NCBI GenBank assembly: GCA_015956445.1
Contig: WIUZ02000038.1
Span: forward strand, 1 to 39,310
From: Thelephora terrestris
Lineage: Eukaryota > Basidiomycota > Agaricomycetes > Thelephorales > Thelephoraceae
DNA: 39,310 nucleotides
Reading direction: 5' to 3'
Made by a program: the position numbers and the translations under genes. Below the pieces are notes generated by a model, which was given only the letters and a program-made list of their open reading frames with translations, had not been told where the DNA came from and did no database searches. This document shows positions 17,143 through 27,890 of this stretch, piece after piece. The stretch's first letter is position 1. Every line of letters starts with the position of its first letter.

Positions 17143-17951
17143 ATGGCATCCTTGGAATGGTCATTACGGCTCGTCCTGTCTGTTGCTCTTGTCACTTGAT
17201 CTCGGTGCGTTAGGCTTACCTGAGCTCGTCACACACTCCAGCATCTCCAAAGTACCTACCGGGACGGCCCAGCAAATAGAGAATAACCCTGGATTCAGCA
17301 GCTGCCTTTCCCCGACGAGGCAACACGCGCGTGGTTCTTTTCCTACTGGTTACACACCCAGCAACCAGCTCCTGACTTTGGCGATACACACTCGCTCAGG
17401 TCACTGGGAATTGTCAACGACGTGTGCGTCTATGTATCTTGAGCGGCAAAAGCTACGCGATGTTTCTGACACAACTACGCAGAAATCTTTGCGGTCGTAT
17501 GGTCGCCAAACTATCATCAGCTCTACAAGAACCACTTCCAACAGAATCAAGCGACGATCACGAGAAGGTCGGTCAGGTGTGCTGCGTATTGCTTGCGCTC
17601 GTAATTGAACATCCGGGACAGCGTGATTTCCACTCCGTCAACACCCGAGAACTGGCAACCAGCTGGTCGACGAAGTCGAATACAACAGAGTCGTCATCCT
17701 CTGACCTTGATTGTCTGAATGAGGCACTCCCCGTGATCTCTCTGGTTCCACCAACCCCACGTGGTTCCGTCGGCTCTCCTGCTCTTCCTCCGGACTCACC
17801 CATCACTCTGCAGAAGTTTGTGAGAGCACGCTCCGACGTTTTGCTGAAGCGTCGATCTTCTTTTATGTCCTCTCCTCCCCCGTTGGTGGTTGCCCCGTGT
17901 TCGGTCTGTTCTCGTCCTGACGTTTTTATCGGAAGACGATTTGTCCTGTAG
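17143..17951 (+). CDS. Unidentified gene with conserved-looking soluble domain
   Basis: No family recognised. Short exons seem to run MASLEWSLRLVLSVALVT, then (intron) LPFPDEATRAWFFSYWLH, TQQPAPDFGDTHSLRS, then (intron) LGIVNDVCVYV. A long open frame follows from about 17424: SGKSYAMFLTQLRRNL, GRMVAKLSSALQEPLPTESS, VCCVLLALVIEHPGQRDF. It ends in a serine/proline-rich stretch with RSDVLLKRRSSFMSSPPP and CSVCSRPDVFIGRR. The amino-acid pattern is protein-like and the frame stays open for 175 codons. An alternative start is 17060. A further plus-strand frame (17890-18258) overlaps its end and could be a continuation after a shift, with a CHCG-containing segment in one frame. Function unknown. Confidence 0.4.
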
Positions 17952-18760
17952 AAATGTCGCAGGCAATGGTTGGCCTGTCACTGTGGTATCAAGCGTGCGA
18001 TGGTGGACGGATGGAAAGGCTCAGGGTGCCCTTTGTACGGCCTGGGGAATGCAACGCCGTGAATCGTGCTTTGTCGGAATCCCTGGGTCTACTTCCGCCA
18101 AGCGCTTCGAGACGGGATCCACGCGAACGTGGTGCAAAGCCGAGCCGCTCCCTACTAGGACTATGTCTGAGTGTATTCACGAAACCTTTCCGGAGCTTGT
18201 TAGGGTGCAATGCCTAGAGCCTGGTGCTTGGGCATCTACCAACCGCTGGGAGGGGTAATGGACTTGAGGTTTCCTGCGTTCAATAGTTGTACCGTTACCG
18301 CATCATTATGTATTCTTTCCAAGCTAGTTTTCTCTGGGATCTGATTCTATGGGACATGTCGCGATACGCTACCCCTCCGTCGGTTTAGTAGATCACTGCT
18401 TCTGTTTTGGACCCACGTTTCCGTCTGTGGCAACTGCCCAGCGAAAGTTCCATCTCCGCCCCCATCTGCCTACACACCCTGGGTAGCCCGACGTCAGCTC
18501 AGCACAGCACTGCCTTGGCTCGAAGCCAACTGGCTGCACAACGCTCGCGAGAGCCCGGAATACGAACAGTGATCGTTTGTGAGAATCGTTTTCGCCGAGC
18601 GAGGGGGACCCGGCGTTGCGGAATGCTTTACCACTGTCTTGTACCCTCTCCGTTTTTCTGGTAACTGCATGGAGTTGCCCTTAAGTACGCTCCCAGTCAA
18701 CCGACCCTGCGTTTCCCCTCATCCCCCCATTTCCCTCCCTCCCTTCACCACCGACCCGAG
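17952..18760. other. Stretch without a confident gene before NRAMP
   Basis: The first 300 bases may extend the preceding gene: a plus-strand frame runs to 18258 and contains WPVTVVSSVRWWTDGKAQ. From 18260 to 18760 the sequence has short pyrimidine-rich runs, for example CCCCCCATTTCCCTCCCTCCC just before the NRAMP start, typical of fungal promoters and 5' untranslated regions. No RNA gene was seen. Confidence 0.3.
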
Positions 18761-20897
18761 ATGTCTTGTCTGCCGCAGGTCGAAGCGAAGCAAAACAAGT
18801 GCAAGTAAGGAAGAGGCTACACAAAGCTTACGATGTCGTCGTCCTCCATCTTTCCAAACACACCGGGGGGTGGCTTCGTTTGCGCAGTAGCATATTTCGA
18901 TCCGTGAGCTGTCCCCGTTAGGTTTCTCTTAGATATCATCTGACTCAGTCACTAAGTGGGAACTGGGGAGTAGACTTGCAAGCTGGAATCGGAATATGGA
19001 TACAAACTCCTTTCCATCGTTCTCTTAGCCGGCATACTCGCCGTTCTGCTACAGGTGCGGCTTCTTCTATAGCAACAGCCTGAAACAAGTTCTCAAGCGA
19101 TCAATGCACTTCAGAGCCTCGCAGCAAACTCGGATGCGTCACCGGAACAGGTAAAGCCTAAATACCAAGCATCCCAACAGTCTTCGAGCGTCGCTGACCC
19201 TTGGCCGACCCCTCTAGATCTCGCCTCTCACTGTCGTCTACTGCTTTACAATCGCCCGAAACACACGCTACTCTACCGCTGGCTCGTCCTCTATCCTCTC
19301 TATGTTCTTGCCGATCGCCATTATAAGCACCGATCTCGCGGAGCTCCTCGGCTCCGCCATGGGTCTCGTCATGCTTTTCCGAGACTCCCGTTGTGGCGGG
19401 TGTCCTGATCACTGCTTGCGATGTCTTTGTTATTCTATTGGTCGGTGACCCCCTTCGGCGCAACCGTTAAATTGTTCGAATGGCTCATCGCCGCTATGGT
19501 ATGTATCCATTCAACCCTAGTCCCCATTCGATGGTCCATGAACCCTCTGCCAAGGTCTTTGGCGTTTTGATTTGTATGCTCGTCATCATCACGAAGATAG
19601 ACGTTATTGGGGTCAGGCGTTTCTCGGATATGTTCCTTCCAAGAACGTTTTCCAAGCTGGGAGTTTGTATACATGTGAGTCCTTCATTTCTACGCCTGAA
19701 AACAGCGAACCGAGAGTTTGTTGTTCTAGCGATCGGCGTAATCGGTGCAACTGTAATGCCACACAGCCTCTTTCTTGGCTCAGCTTTGGCGACCCAGATA
19801 GGCTGTCCAAACACCTCTCAACACGACAATCTGTCTATTTCGAGCCTTGAACCTGTTTCACAAGAGCGTAAACAACAGGTATCCTAAATCGTGTCAAGTC
19901 TTCCTGGAACGAAGCCTTCCGGAACCAGGCAGCCGATAATCACAGAGGATAGACCACAAAGGCACGAAGACAGAGAAACAATTCCTTCGATTTGTGGAAT
20001 CGCACGTATACCACGGAAGTCGTGGATATCGTCCTTAGCCTTCTTGGTGTCGCAGTTGTAATCACTCAATGTGGGTGACCACGATGTCCTTCAAACCCTG
20101 TAATTTCTCATGATGATTGCTTAGGATTCTCATCCTGTCAAGCGCGCTGTATTTTACTATGGACAGGAAGGTGCCGCGCAGACTCTCAAATCCTGCAAGC
20201 CTGTTCGATGCCCATGATCTATTGAGTCGCTACGGTTGGCAAACGTAAGTCGCATGCCGTAAGAGCAACTTTTTCCGTGTCTGATGGGCCTCCAGCTGCT
20301 GTGTGCTATTTGCAGTAGCACTATTGTTCTCCGTCAGAGTTCGACGATTATCGCGACTGTTGGCAGGTCAGATCGTTTCGGAGGGGTTTTGAACTGGTCG
20401 ATATCGGTTCGTCCTTCACGCTACACGTGCAAATCTCGAGCACTGATATCAAAATCAGCCGTTTATCCGACGTATCAGTACGCGATTGCTCATATGATTC
20501 CAGCGATGGTTGTCGCTCTGCCATGGGAAGGTCCGGAGTCGACCAGCTCCTTGTGGCCTCTCAAGTCGTGCTTTCGATTGTCTTGCCGTTCGTCAATGTT
20601 CCACTGCTGTGGTTGACGACGAGCAAGAAGATCATGAGTGTAAAGAAGCCCGAGTCGGACCTCACCACTCTGACACCCGCCGGCTCACCTCAAGTCCCGA
20701 CATGTCAAAGTGCGAAACACCGAAAACCAGTCTCCCAACCGAACACGACGTCGAAAGCTTCGCCCGATGGTCCGACTGAGATGGTTGATTACAGCAATGG
20801 GAAGATTGTCGCCAGCATCGGATACCTGGTATGGGCGGGGATAATTGTCGCTAACGTATACGTGATAGTTATGCTTGCTTTGGGAAAAAGCGGGTGA
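18761..20897 (+). CDS. NRAMP-family divalent metal (Mn/Fe) transporter
   Basis: NRAMP proteins (yeast Smf1-3) import Mn2+, Fe2+ and similar ions with protons across plasma, vacuolar or endosomal membranes. The signature is clear: VAYFDP, an intron, then GNWGVDLQAG, together the TM1 DPGN metal site. Next come YKLLSIVLLAGILAVLLQ, LASHCRLLLYNRPKHT, STDLAELLGSAMGL, LPLWAGVLITACDVFVILL, VLICMLVIITKIDV and IGVIGATVMPHSLFLGSALA with the TM6 MPH motif. Later blocks are YYGQEG, FDAHDLLSRY, GRSGVDQLLVASQVVLSIVL, PFVNVPLLWLTTSKKIMSV and NGKIVASIGYLVWAGIIVAN, ending at TGA 20895-20897. Single-base shifts lie near 18865, 18995 (extra G), 19122 (missing A), 19449 (C run one base long), 19606, and several between 20000 and 20500. 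The ATG at 18761 is the best start but the first exon is broken, so the N-terminus is uncertain. Which Smf paralogue it is cannot be told. Confidence 0.87.
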
Positions 20898-21120
20898 AAC
20901 CCTTCAATTCCTATATATCCCGAAGGTGCTCTCACCCATTTTCTATCTTGTAGTCTCTACGGACACATCGGACACGTTTCGTCAATTTCGACGGTGTTTT
21001 CGTATCCCCACGCTTGTATATTCCTGCTTTCCCATTGCGCTGATGACATCTATCAGTTCCATCATAGATAAATTGGACCTGTATCATACATGATGACCAT
21101 GCTTTACAATGTATCTTAAG

Positions 21121-21474
21121 GGCATTGCCTCGGTCTGCGCATCGGACCTCGGCCTCTGGTTATGAATTGGACGCAAAAGTTTGAGCTCATTCATCCATAC
21201 ACGAAAGATCCTGTGACAGCGGAATTGAGAATAGGTAGATTCTCTCCGGCACGGTTAAGTTTTACGACGTTCCTTTGAGATGGATTCCGCCGGACCACCC
21301 TCCAGATATCTTTGGACGCTACGGGGATGGAATGTATTGATTGATATTGACCAGCGTCACAGGCGCCTCGCGATGAAACAGATGGATCTCATGTACATTA
21401 TGTTTGGGAGCTTTGATGAGGACTTCACGCATTTTGTTGACGGCCATTGGAAACTCTTTCAGGACGTTATCTGA
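21121..21474 (+). CDS. Unidentified coding fragment at the edge of the AT-rich block
   Basis: Two or three plus-strand frames join into protein-like sequence: CLGLRIGPRPLVMNWTQK, FELIHPYTKDPVTAELRIGR, FSPAR, then KFYDVPLRWIPPDHPPDI, FGRYGDGMY, DIDQRHRRLAMKQMDLMY and IMFGSFDEDFTHFVDGHW, ending LFQDVI at TGA 21472-21474. The joins fall at a possible intron near 21250 and a frame break near 21335. I do not recognise the family. It starts just after NRAMP and stops almost exactly where base composition becomes AT-richer, so it may be the remnant of a longer gene cut by that block. It could also be a complete small gene. Confidence 0.35.
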
Positions 21475-22192
21475 AAGCACTGCATCTGCAGACTGTACCT
21501 CCCCAAAGATCAGTCCCCAGTTGTCCCTCCAACTCCACCAGGATCAGGGGTCCCTCTTCCTTTATTTCCTCCTTGGAGTCCTGCTCCAGTTCTTCAGATG
21601 GTGGAGAGGACTGTGAAGAAGAGTCGCAAGGGTCCAATGACTTGTTCTGGACAGTGGTGTTGCCGGTCAAACAAGGCTTGCCAAGTGTGTATGTGCCTGA
21701 AGTTGGAGGTGACAAAGTTGCAGGACAAGTATGGGTTTGATCTAGTGAGTGAAGGGTAAACCAAGTGTCATCGGAGATGTATGAGGGTTGCACCATGATG
21801 TATTGGGGTGTTTGGACTGTTGGGTAGATCTGATGTTGGGGAGTACTCTTATTGTCCTCAGAGTGTATACAGTCCTTTTCACTTTGCTCATCATTGTCCT
21901 CTCCCTCAATCCTGTGACTGTGGGGTAGATCCTTTTGTACTTGTTTAGGCTTTCTTGTTTTCTTTGTACTATCACTATGAATTACACACATTTCTTGAAT
22001 AACCTGTGTGATCTTCCTCAACATGTCACATGTTTGTGACAATATCCCATGTGGGATGTTACCCCAATATATAGCTCTGCTCATCGCATGTGACACCACA
22101 ACATGTTGTTCGGAAGTCATTGCCACAATTTGATGAGGGCATGGAGGATAATAGTAGCTCCCAGGTTTGATGAAAGAGTACAGTGTTACCAC
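21467..22192 (-). CDS. Orphan 241-codon ORF downstream of the NLR-like gene
   Basis: An uninterrupted minus-strand frame starts MVTLYSFIKPGSYYYPPCPH. It continues with AIYWGNIPHGILSQTCDMLRK and a long hydrophilic part rich in Ser, Thr, Gln, Glu and Asp (HRIEGEDNDEQSEKDCIHSE, SSQSSPPSEELEQDSKEEIK). No domain, membrane segment or catalytic motif is seen and no family is recognised. It lies on the same strand as the NLR-like gene, about 260 bases after that gene's stop, in the same AT-rich block. It could be a separate gene, a translated relic of a mobile element, or an unused 3' frame. That it stays open in a region full of frame breaks weakly favours real coding. Confidence 0.4.
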   Translation of the reverse strand: MVTLYSFIKPGSYYYPPCPHQIVAMTSEQHVVVSHAMSRAIYWGNIPHGILSQTCDMLRKITQVIQEMCVIHSDSTKKTRKPKQVQKDLPHSHRIEGEDNDEQSEKDCIHSEDNKSTPQHQIYPTVQTPQYIMVQPSYISDDTWFTLHSLDQTHTCPATLSPPTSGTYTLGKPCLTGNTTVQNKSLDPCDSSSQSSPPSEELEQDSKEEIKEEGPLILVELEGQLGTDLWGGTVCRCSAFR

Positions 22193-25100
22193 TTATTTGC
22201 ATTCTACTGTCCATTGTTCTGCCACATGTGTATAGAAAGGATATATAATTCAAAGTACATAAACAGAGCCTGTATGTTCACCACAAGAGAGAAGTATATT
22301 TTACATTCACAAACATGTCAAGTTACTTATGTCTATTACAGAGAGCAAGGAGACTGGGGAAATGAGGAAGTGGAGGAAGGGAACAGGTTAATCCAAAGTA
22401 TTGTACACTATGGAGATAGAGGAATAGGGGAACAGAAACACTCAAAGTTACACTTCTAGCTTCAAGATGATGGGCTCTGGTAGGGAGGGATTCCATACCA
22501 CCAGAATATTTCCACTCCACCTCACTCGGAATATACCTCCTGGTCGCCAATGATGGGGTAGCCATAACAGCTGCTTTCCACTGGAGGAGAGTATTCTTCC
22601 ATCGTCTGTGAGTTGATAGCCAGGAAGAGTGCCAGGGGAAACCATTATGTGGGGTTATAGCTGTTTCAACTTGCTGTAGCTTGATGCCATTGGATCCAAC
22701 CTTCTTTAACAATTGTCCACTGGTCCACTCACCACTGTCTGTATGACATCCAGACCCCACAGCTATCTGGAGTAAATCCTGGTACCCATCCTGTTGAACT
22801 GGCAACTGCAAGCATTTCTCCATTATGCATGTATAAAGACATAGTCTTTCTTCTGGTTCTTCTGATTCTGTCTGATTCTGATGTACCCCTAATGGCAGAT
22901 AGTTGAGGTTAGGTGCTACAGCTACAAGTGTCCAGAAAAGCTCAACATTTCTTGGAGGTGGTGGAAGGGAACTGGTCTGAGCCCAATCAGCATGGAGGAC
23001 ACCATCCCTTCTAGATAGTTCCAGTGACCATCTTTCCATCACCAATGACAATGATTTTATCCTCTGCCATCTTCACACCACGAACCCTGTATCTGTGTCA
23101 ATGACCAACAAAGCTAGCACCAGAGTTCATGGCCAAGATGGTGACTGTGTTGCATAATTCCTCTGCAACTGCAATGAGTGATTCATCAGCAGAAAAGTCG
23201 ATGATAAAGTCTTCATACTGATCATAGCTTGTGCAGAAACAGAAGAGAAGGAGGTGGAAGCATTTGGTATGTGCCATAGCTGAATCAGACTATCACCAGT
23301 TGCAATAAGATAACTGATTCCCATTTGGGGAAACAAGTGGGATGTTCATAGGAAAAATCCTGGACTCCAAATTTCTTGATGAAAATACCCACTAGGAGAT
23401 CTCTTCCAGAGGTAGGATACTATCCCCTAGTTCCACTGAGGAAATGTCCTTTAGAGGAGAAAGAAATATTCATAGGCCACTCAGCAGCTACAAAATTCAG
23501 GAGAACCTTGTGGTTTTGAGCATCCCATACTACTACTCTGCCCTCAACAACAAAGGCAAGCTGAGAGAGGGCAGGACAGGGCTAAGAGTTCTCTGGAGAA
23601 GCAATCTTCTTGGTGGGACAAAAAGCTAACATTTGCCGTGCATTGCCTTCAGAGTTGAATTTGACCTGCCTATGATAACGGACCCTAGTTAACAGTGGCA
23701 AATAGATATTCGCCACAAGGTCCAAATGGTATAAACAGCAGGTTCTTGAACTTGATGGGAGGATATGCAGGTATTGGAGAGAATATTGTAGATCATGATG
23801 GTTTGATCAAATAGACCCCCAAGCATTGGTCCACACTCAGAAAAAAGACATTGAGTCACAACGACCCGCCCCTTCTGTGCTGATGTCTCCTATTACACCA
23901 CCTGTCTGAAGGTCCCAAGTGACCAATGCAGTCACTCATCCTGAGAGTAACCTGCTAAAAAATAGCTATCTGAGGAGAAAACACCTTGTTCCGCTACTTC
24001 CTCTGCTCTGGGGATACACAGTGTAGAGTGTCTGAGAGTCATTGCATCAAGAATCCCTATTTTAGGGGAGTGATCCCAGGACGACTTGCAAAACTAACTG
24101 CTGCAAGTGACCAACCGTGCCCGAAATGCTGGTCAGAAACCCTACATTGCATACTGGATCCCATAAGCTTGGGACTCCACAAATAATTTTGCCAGTGGAT
24201 CAACCTGTGGTCCATAGTTTTTTTAGCACATAGATTCCTTGGGGGGATAGAAAAGGGCAGAGTGGTAGATATGAGGAGCAGATGTGCTGATGATCTCAAA
24301 AAACCCAGGACAAATCTAAAGCATCATGGCAACCTCAAGAAGTGATGTCATCCTGGTCAAGTCAGCAAATGTATGCAATGTACTAAAGACAAAATTTAGC
24401 TCACCTCTAACCACTCTGCAACAACTTTCAGTGCATCAACTGCTTCCTCCCATACCAAGGACACTAAGCACTTCCAACCAGAACAAGAATTCTTCTCCAG
24501 GAAGCAACAGAGAGCAGAAGTGATCTCATGTCTGTTAGCCGTAGGCTCATTGACAAGGTGCTTGTGCCATGACCTGCATGCATATTGTAAAGCTTGGCTG
24601 ATGTTCTTGTCTGCCCTCTCCTGCAAGTCATGTATGTTTGAGTTGGCAACAGCCTCTGGGAGTTGACACATATTCTTTTCCAAGGTATTGTTCATAAGGT
24701 TAAGCAGCAGACCAACAGGTCCAGGTGATGGGAGGGAGAGATATAAAACCTCTGATTGGTACACCGGGTGGGATCAGTGATGAGTCAGGAAAGGATTTAT
24801 GGAAGGGTTGAACAGGTTTATTGATGTCCTCATGAAGGACAAGGAGTGAGTGGACTGACAACCAGAGGGGGCTACATCCTCAAGATCAATTCCAAAGAGC
24901 ATAGCAATAGCAAATGGGGAAAGGGGGTTGGCAGCAAGGACCACAGCACCAAGGACAGAACAGACTTTGGGGTCATGTTCTGCACCATCAACACCAAATG
25001 CCTCCCGGAGGATTGATCCATACAGTGAATCAAGAGATGTGTTCGCATTGAACTTTGTCTTGCCCTCATGAACACTGCTGTCTGGCAACTCCAGAAGAAC

Positions 25101-25930
25101 ATCCAGCCGTTTTCTGGGGTGATAATTCCTGGTGTTGATAAACTTGACTGTTGCAACAGCGTACACAAACAGCCCTGCTGCCCTCTTGCAAAGGAGGTCC
25201 AATTGTTCCTTGGTAGGCCAGCTGTCCAGCCCAGTATGACGGGAAGTGATTTCTGAGAAGGTTTTCTCTAGGAATTGCTGTATGTCGCTGTTGATTTGAT
25301 TTGGATGGACCTCATGGAGAACGAAGGTATCTGTTGCATCCACCAACAGCGGGAGGCGAAAGCCCTCCCGAATACATGGTTCTGGGCGGCCAGTAAGGAA
25401 GAATTTGACCTTTGGCACCTGGATTACAAGTCTTGCAAGGACGGAAAGGATCGCTGAAGCGGGCTCCTCATCCCTACATTCATCCAGGGCATCAATGACA
25501 ATAATGGTTGAAATGGGAAAATTCTTGAGTGGACCAACAATCAGCTTGTCCATCTGATTGTACAGTGATTCATAGGCAATGCCCGGATCAGAATGTACCA
25601 GCGGGACAAAAACTGATCGGAACTCGGGTACGTGCGGGCGAGCTGGACGGCAAGGGTTGGGAAGATGAAGTGGAGGTTGCTCCGATCCTCAAAGCCTCGT
25701 GAGCAGAAGAAGGAGGCGCCAAGCTGTCCCTCTGCAAACATCCTCTCCGCAATTGTCTGTGCAATGGTGCTTTTTCCTGTCCCAGCCAAGCCGTTCAACC
25801 AGTAGACAGGCAGCTTTGCAAAGTCCCTTGCCCACAGCTCAATCTCATCGAGCACTGCCCTGCGGGTTCCTTTCAAACACCTTTTGCGCCCCACATGTCG
25901 GTACTCCGCCCCCTGTGCCTGGCGGAAATT
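21480..25930. other. AT-richer accessory block holding the orphan ORF and most of the NLR-like gene
   Basis: From about 21,480 to 25,930 the sequence is visibly richer in A and T, with many CTG/CAG and TTGT/ACAA words, compared with CG-rich flanks such as 12-19 kb and 28-38 kb. CpG-containing words that are common elsewhere (TCGA, GACG, CGTC) become rare between about 21,800 and 24,900. The block ends inside the NACHT-coding part of the NLR-like gene; the N-terminal part of that gene has flank-like composition. No terminal repeats were found by eye. Confidence 0.5.
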
Positions 25931-27078
25931 GTTGAGGGTTGTCCTCTCAGCTATAAGTGTCTCATGTCAGGACCCGTTTGTCAAAAGTGGAATGTGTTCT
26001 GACCTGCGTCCTGTCAAAAGAGGTTAAATTTCAGAAGAGGGACAAGATGTGAACACTTACAATCAGTTTGCACCCTTGGTCATACATTGCCATTTGTTGT
26101 ACCATCTGCAGTCATTGTCAACATCAAGATGGATGCTGAGGTCGCAAACAAACCTGGTAGTCGTTGATAGCCTCCCGCAAATCTTCGAGGAGCCCGGAAA
26201 CCTCTTCGCTGTCCTGGACGTGATCGGCTACACGTACAATTGTGGACTTCTGGTGCAATGACCGCAACGTTTCTTCGATAATTTGAATCTTCTGCAAGGC
26301 TATAAGTGTTCGGACTGAATGGAGATCGGTTCCAATACACACAATTGTAGTTGTTCGCGGCGTGCTTTTTCAACCTCAATCATCGGTGGGCCTCTCGAAA
26401 CCTTCTCCAGTGTAGCAATCCGTAAACCGAGGGATTCAATTTTGTCCTTGACAGCGGCAGTTCCCTGAATATAGATGTGTGTCAGAATGGATTTCCGAAG
26501 GAGGGTTGTGGACGAGCCTGGTATTGAGCATAGACGGCAGAGATGGTCGCTAGGGCAGCTTTGAGGGGGCTAAAAGCTTCGGCAGCGCCCATGGCAATGT
26601 CGGATGCAATCCCAACAACCCCGATGGCCCTGTCCTTCCAGTCTCTTCCTGCGACTGGCAGACTTTAGTACAAATTAGAAGACGGCGAGAGACTCGGCGC
26701 TCACCCCTAGATCCACCCGACTGAACGGTCTGCTGCGCGTTTCGCCAGGGTGAGCGCTTTGAGCAGCTTGTTCAGCAGGTGCCTGCGGCGGGCTCTCAGC
26801 GAATTTTCCTCGATCTTGGTACTCCCCCTCGTCTCGAACCCTGGCTCCCTCTGACCGATGGGGGAGAAATCACAGGCGATCAGACCGGATGAATCGTTCG
26901 GTGCATCCAAGGGGACTTCTCTTTCGTGTTCTGGGTCGTGAGTCGTTATCAGGATCGCAGGCATCGGCCTTATCAGTCGCAGCAAGATGCACTCACGTGT
27001 GATATTATCCTCAAATCCGGGAGTCGCGGGCGATACATCCAATGGGTTTGGTTGCCGACTCACGATACCTCGATTCAA
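22448..27078 (-). CDS. NACHT-WD40 NLR-like protein (STAND NTPase) with N-terminal helical domain
   Basis: Fungal NLR-like STAND proteins are thought to act in non-self recognition and programmed cell death. The minus strand reads, N to C: a helical region (RARRRHLLNKLLKALTLAKR, IESLGLRIATLEKV, IQIIEETLRSLHQKST, EEVSGLLEDLREAINDYQV); then the NACHT domain with VYWLNGLAGTGKSTIAQTIA (Walker A, ~25,800), GASFFCSRGFEDRSNLHFIF, IIVIDALDECRDE (Walker B, ~25,500), KFFLTGRPEP and KRAAGLFVYAVATVKFIN. After it come INKPVQPFHKSFPD, TLEKNMCQLPEAVANS and QALQYACRSWHKHLV, the family's middle region. WD40-like blocks follow from ~24,000, ending KQLLWLPHHWR and EPIILKLEV. Frame breaks are frequent. The one near 25,625 is a single missing base with conserved sequence on both sides, but several in the WD40 half are unresolved, so real decay is not excluded. 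Coding may extend upstream to about 27,370. Confidence 0.8.
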
Positions 27079-27890
27079 AATCCTATATCCTCTCCCACCG
27101 TTTGACCCTGGTGGGGTGATCAGATAGACAGCATCGGCCTATAAACGGAACACACCTTCGGGCCCAACGTCCGGGTTTAGATCCCCACCAATGCCGAGAG
27201 GTCCTGCGGCAATGTGGTGGGGATGAAGAAAGCAAGGGTTTGAGAAGGTTGGAAAGATTTCTTGGATCTTTTGTACCACGGCATTCTTGTGTAGACGTTC
27301 GGGATGAAGTGTCTGCAGCGCCCGACCACGTGCCTTGATGGATGATGTTGAAGCGATTGGCTAAGCGCCACAGGATTCAGCCAGATTCGCTGGACGCCTT
27401 AAGGGAGCGAACGATGCAAGGTACAGATTTTAGCCCAAGTTCCAAACTTTGACTCACTTCGCATTCCGTACACGGCTGGGGCGATTTCAGCCCGTGAAAT
27501 TCGCCCTAGGTACAGTGGACATTTCCGCTTTTGTGTAGTTCAACACCATCAGTGAGGTACGCCAAATCATTCCTTCATTACACGAAAACTTCCTGTCAAT
27601 CATCAGAACCGCGCCCCAACTTCGTCACGATCTCGCGAGAAGTCACCGGGGTAAAGATTGGAGAGGTCAAAAGTTTCTGGGATCCGACCATAGCTGACAA
27701 TAACGGTACATAGGAGTAGTACGTTCAAAGTCTGCTTATACGTTCATCGCAGGGGGCAAGATTCTTTTAAGTGAGAGTTCGAGCCTCGACGAAACACAAG
27801 CCGGATACCACGGTTCAACTGATCTTGACGATACACTCCCGGAGATTTCGGCACCACCCGCTTGCTCTACGGGCGCCTTTTTGTTGTAGA
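27079..27890. other. Upstream region of the NLR-like gene and LDAH; possible extra NLR N-terminal exon
   Basis: On the minus strand around 27,320-27,120 the translation reads NAVVQKIQEIFPTFSNP, FLHPHHIAAGPLGIGGDLNP and AVYLITPPGSNGGRGYRILN, running into the frame at 27,078. It looks like real protein and could be a further N-terminal exon of the NLR-like gene or a separate small gene. From about 27,400 to 27,890 I see no gene; this should hold the LDAH promoter. Confidence 0.3.

Noticed and set aside
18761-20897. Nonfunctional NRAMP relic
   Set aside because: The DPGN and MPH metal-site motifs are intact and the breaks are single-base, so decay is not supported.
21467-22192. Retrotransposon gag-like gene
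   Set aside because: Hydrophilic and orphan, but no zinc knuckle, no protease or reverse-transcriptase motif nearby, and no long terminal repeats seen by eye.
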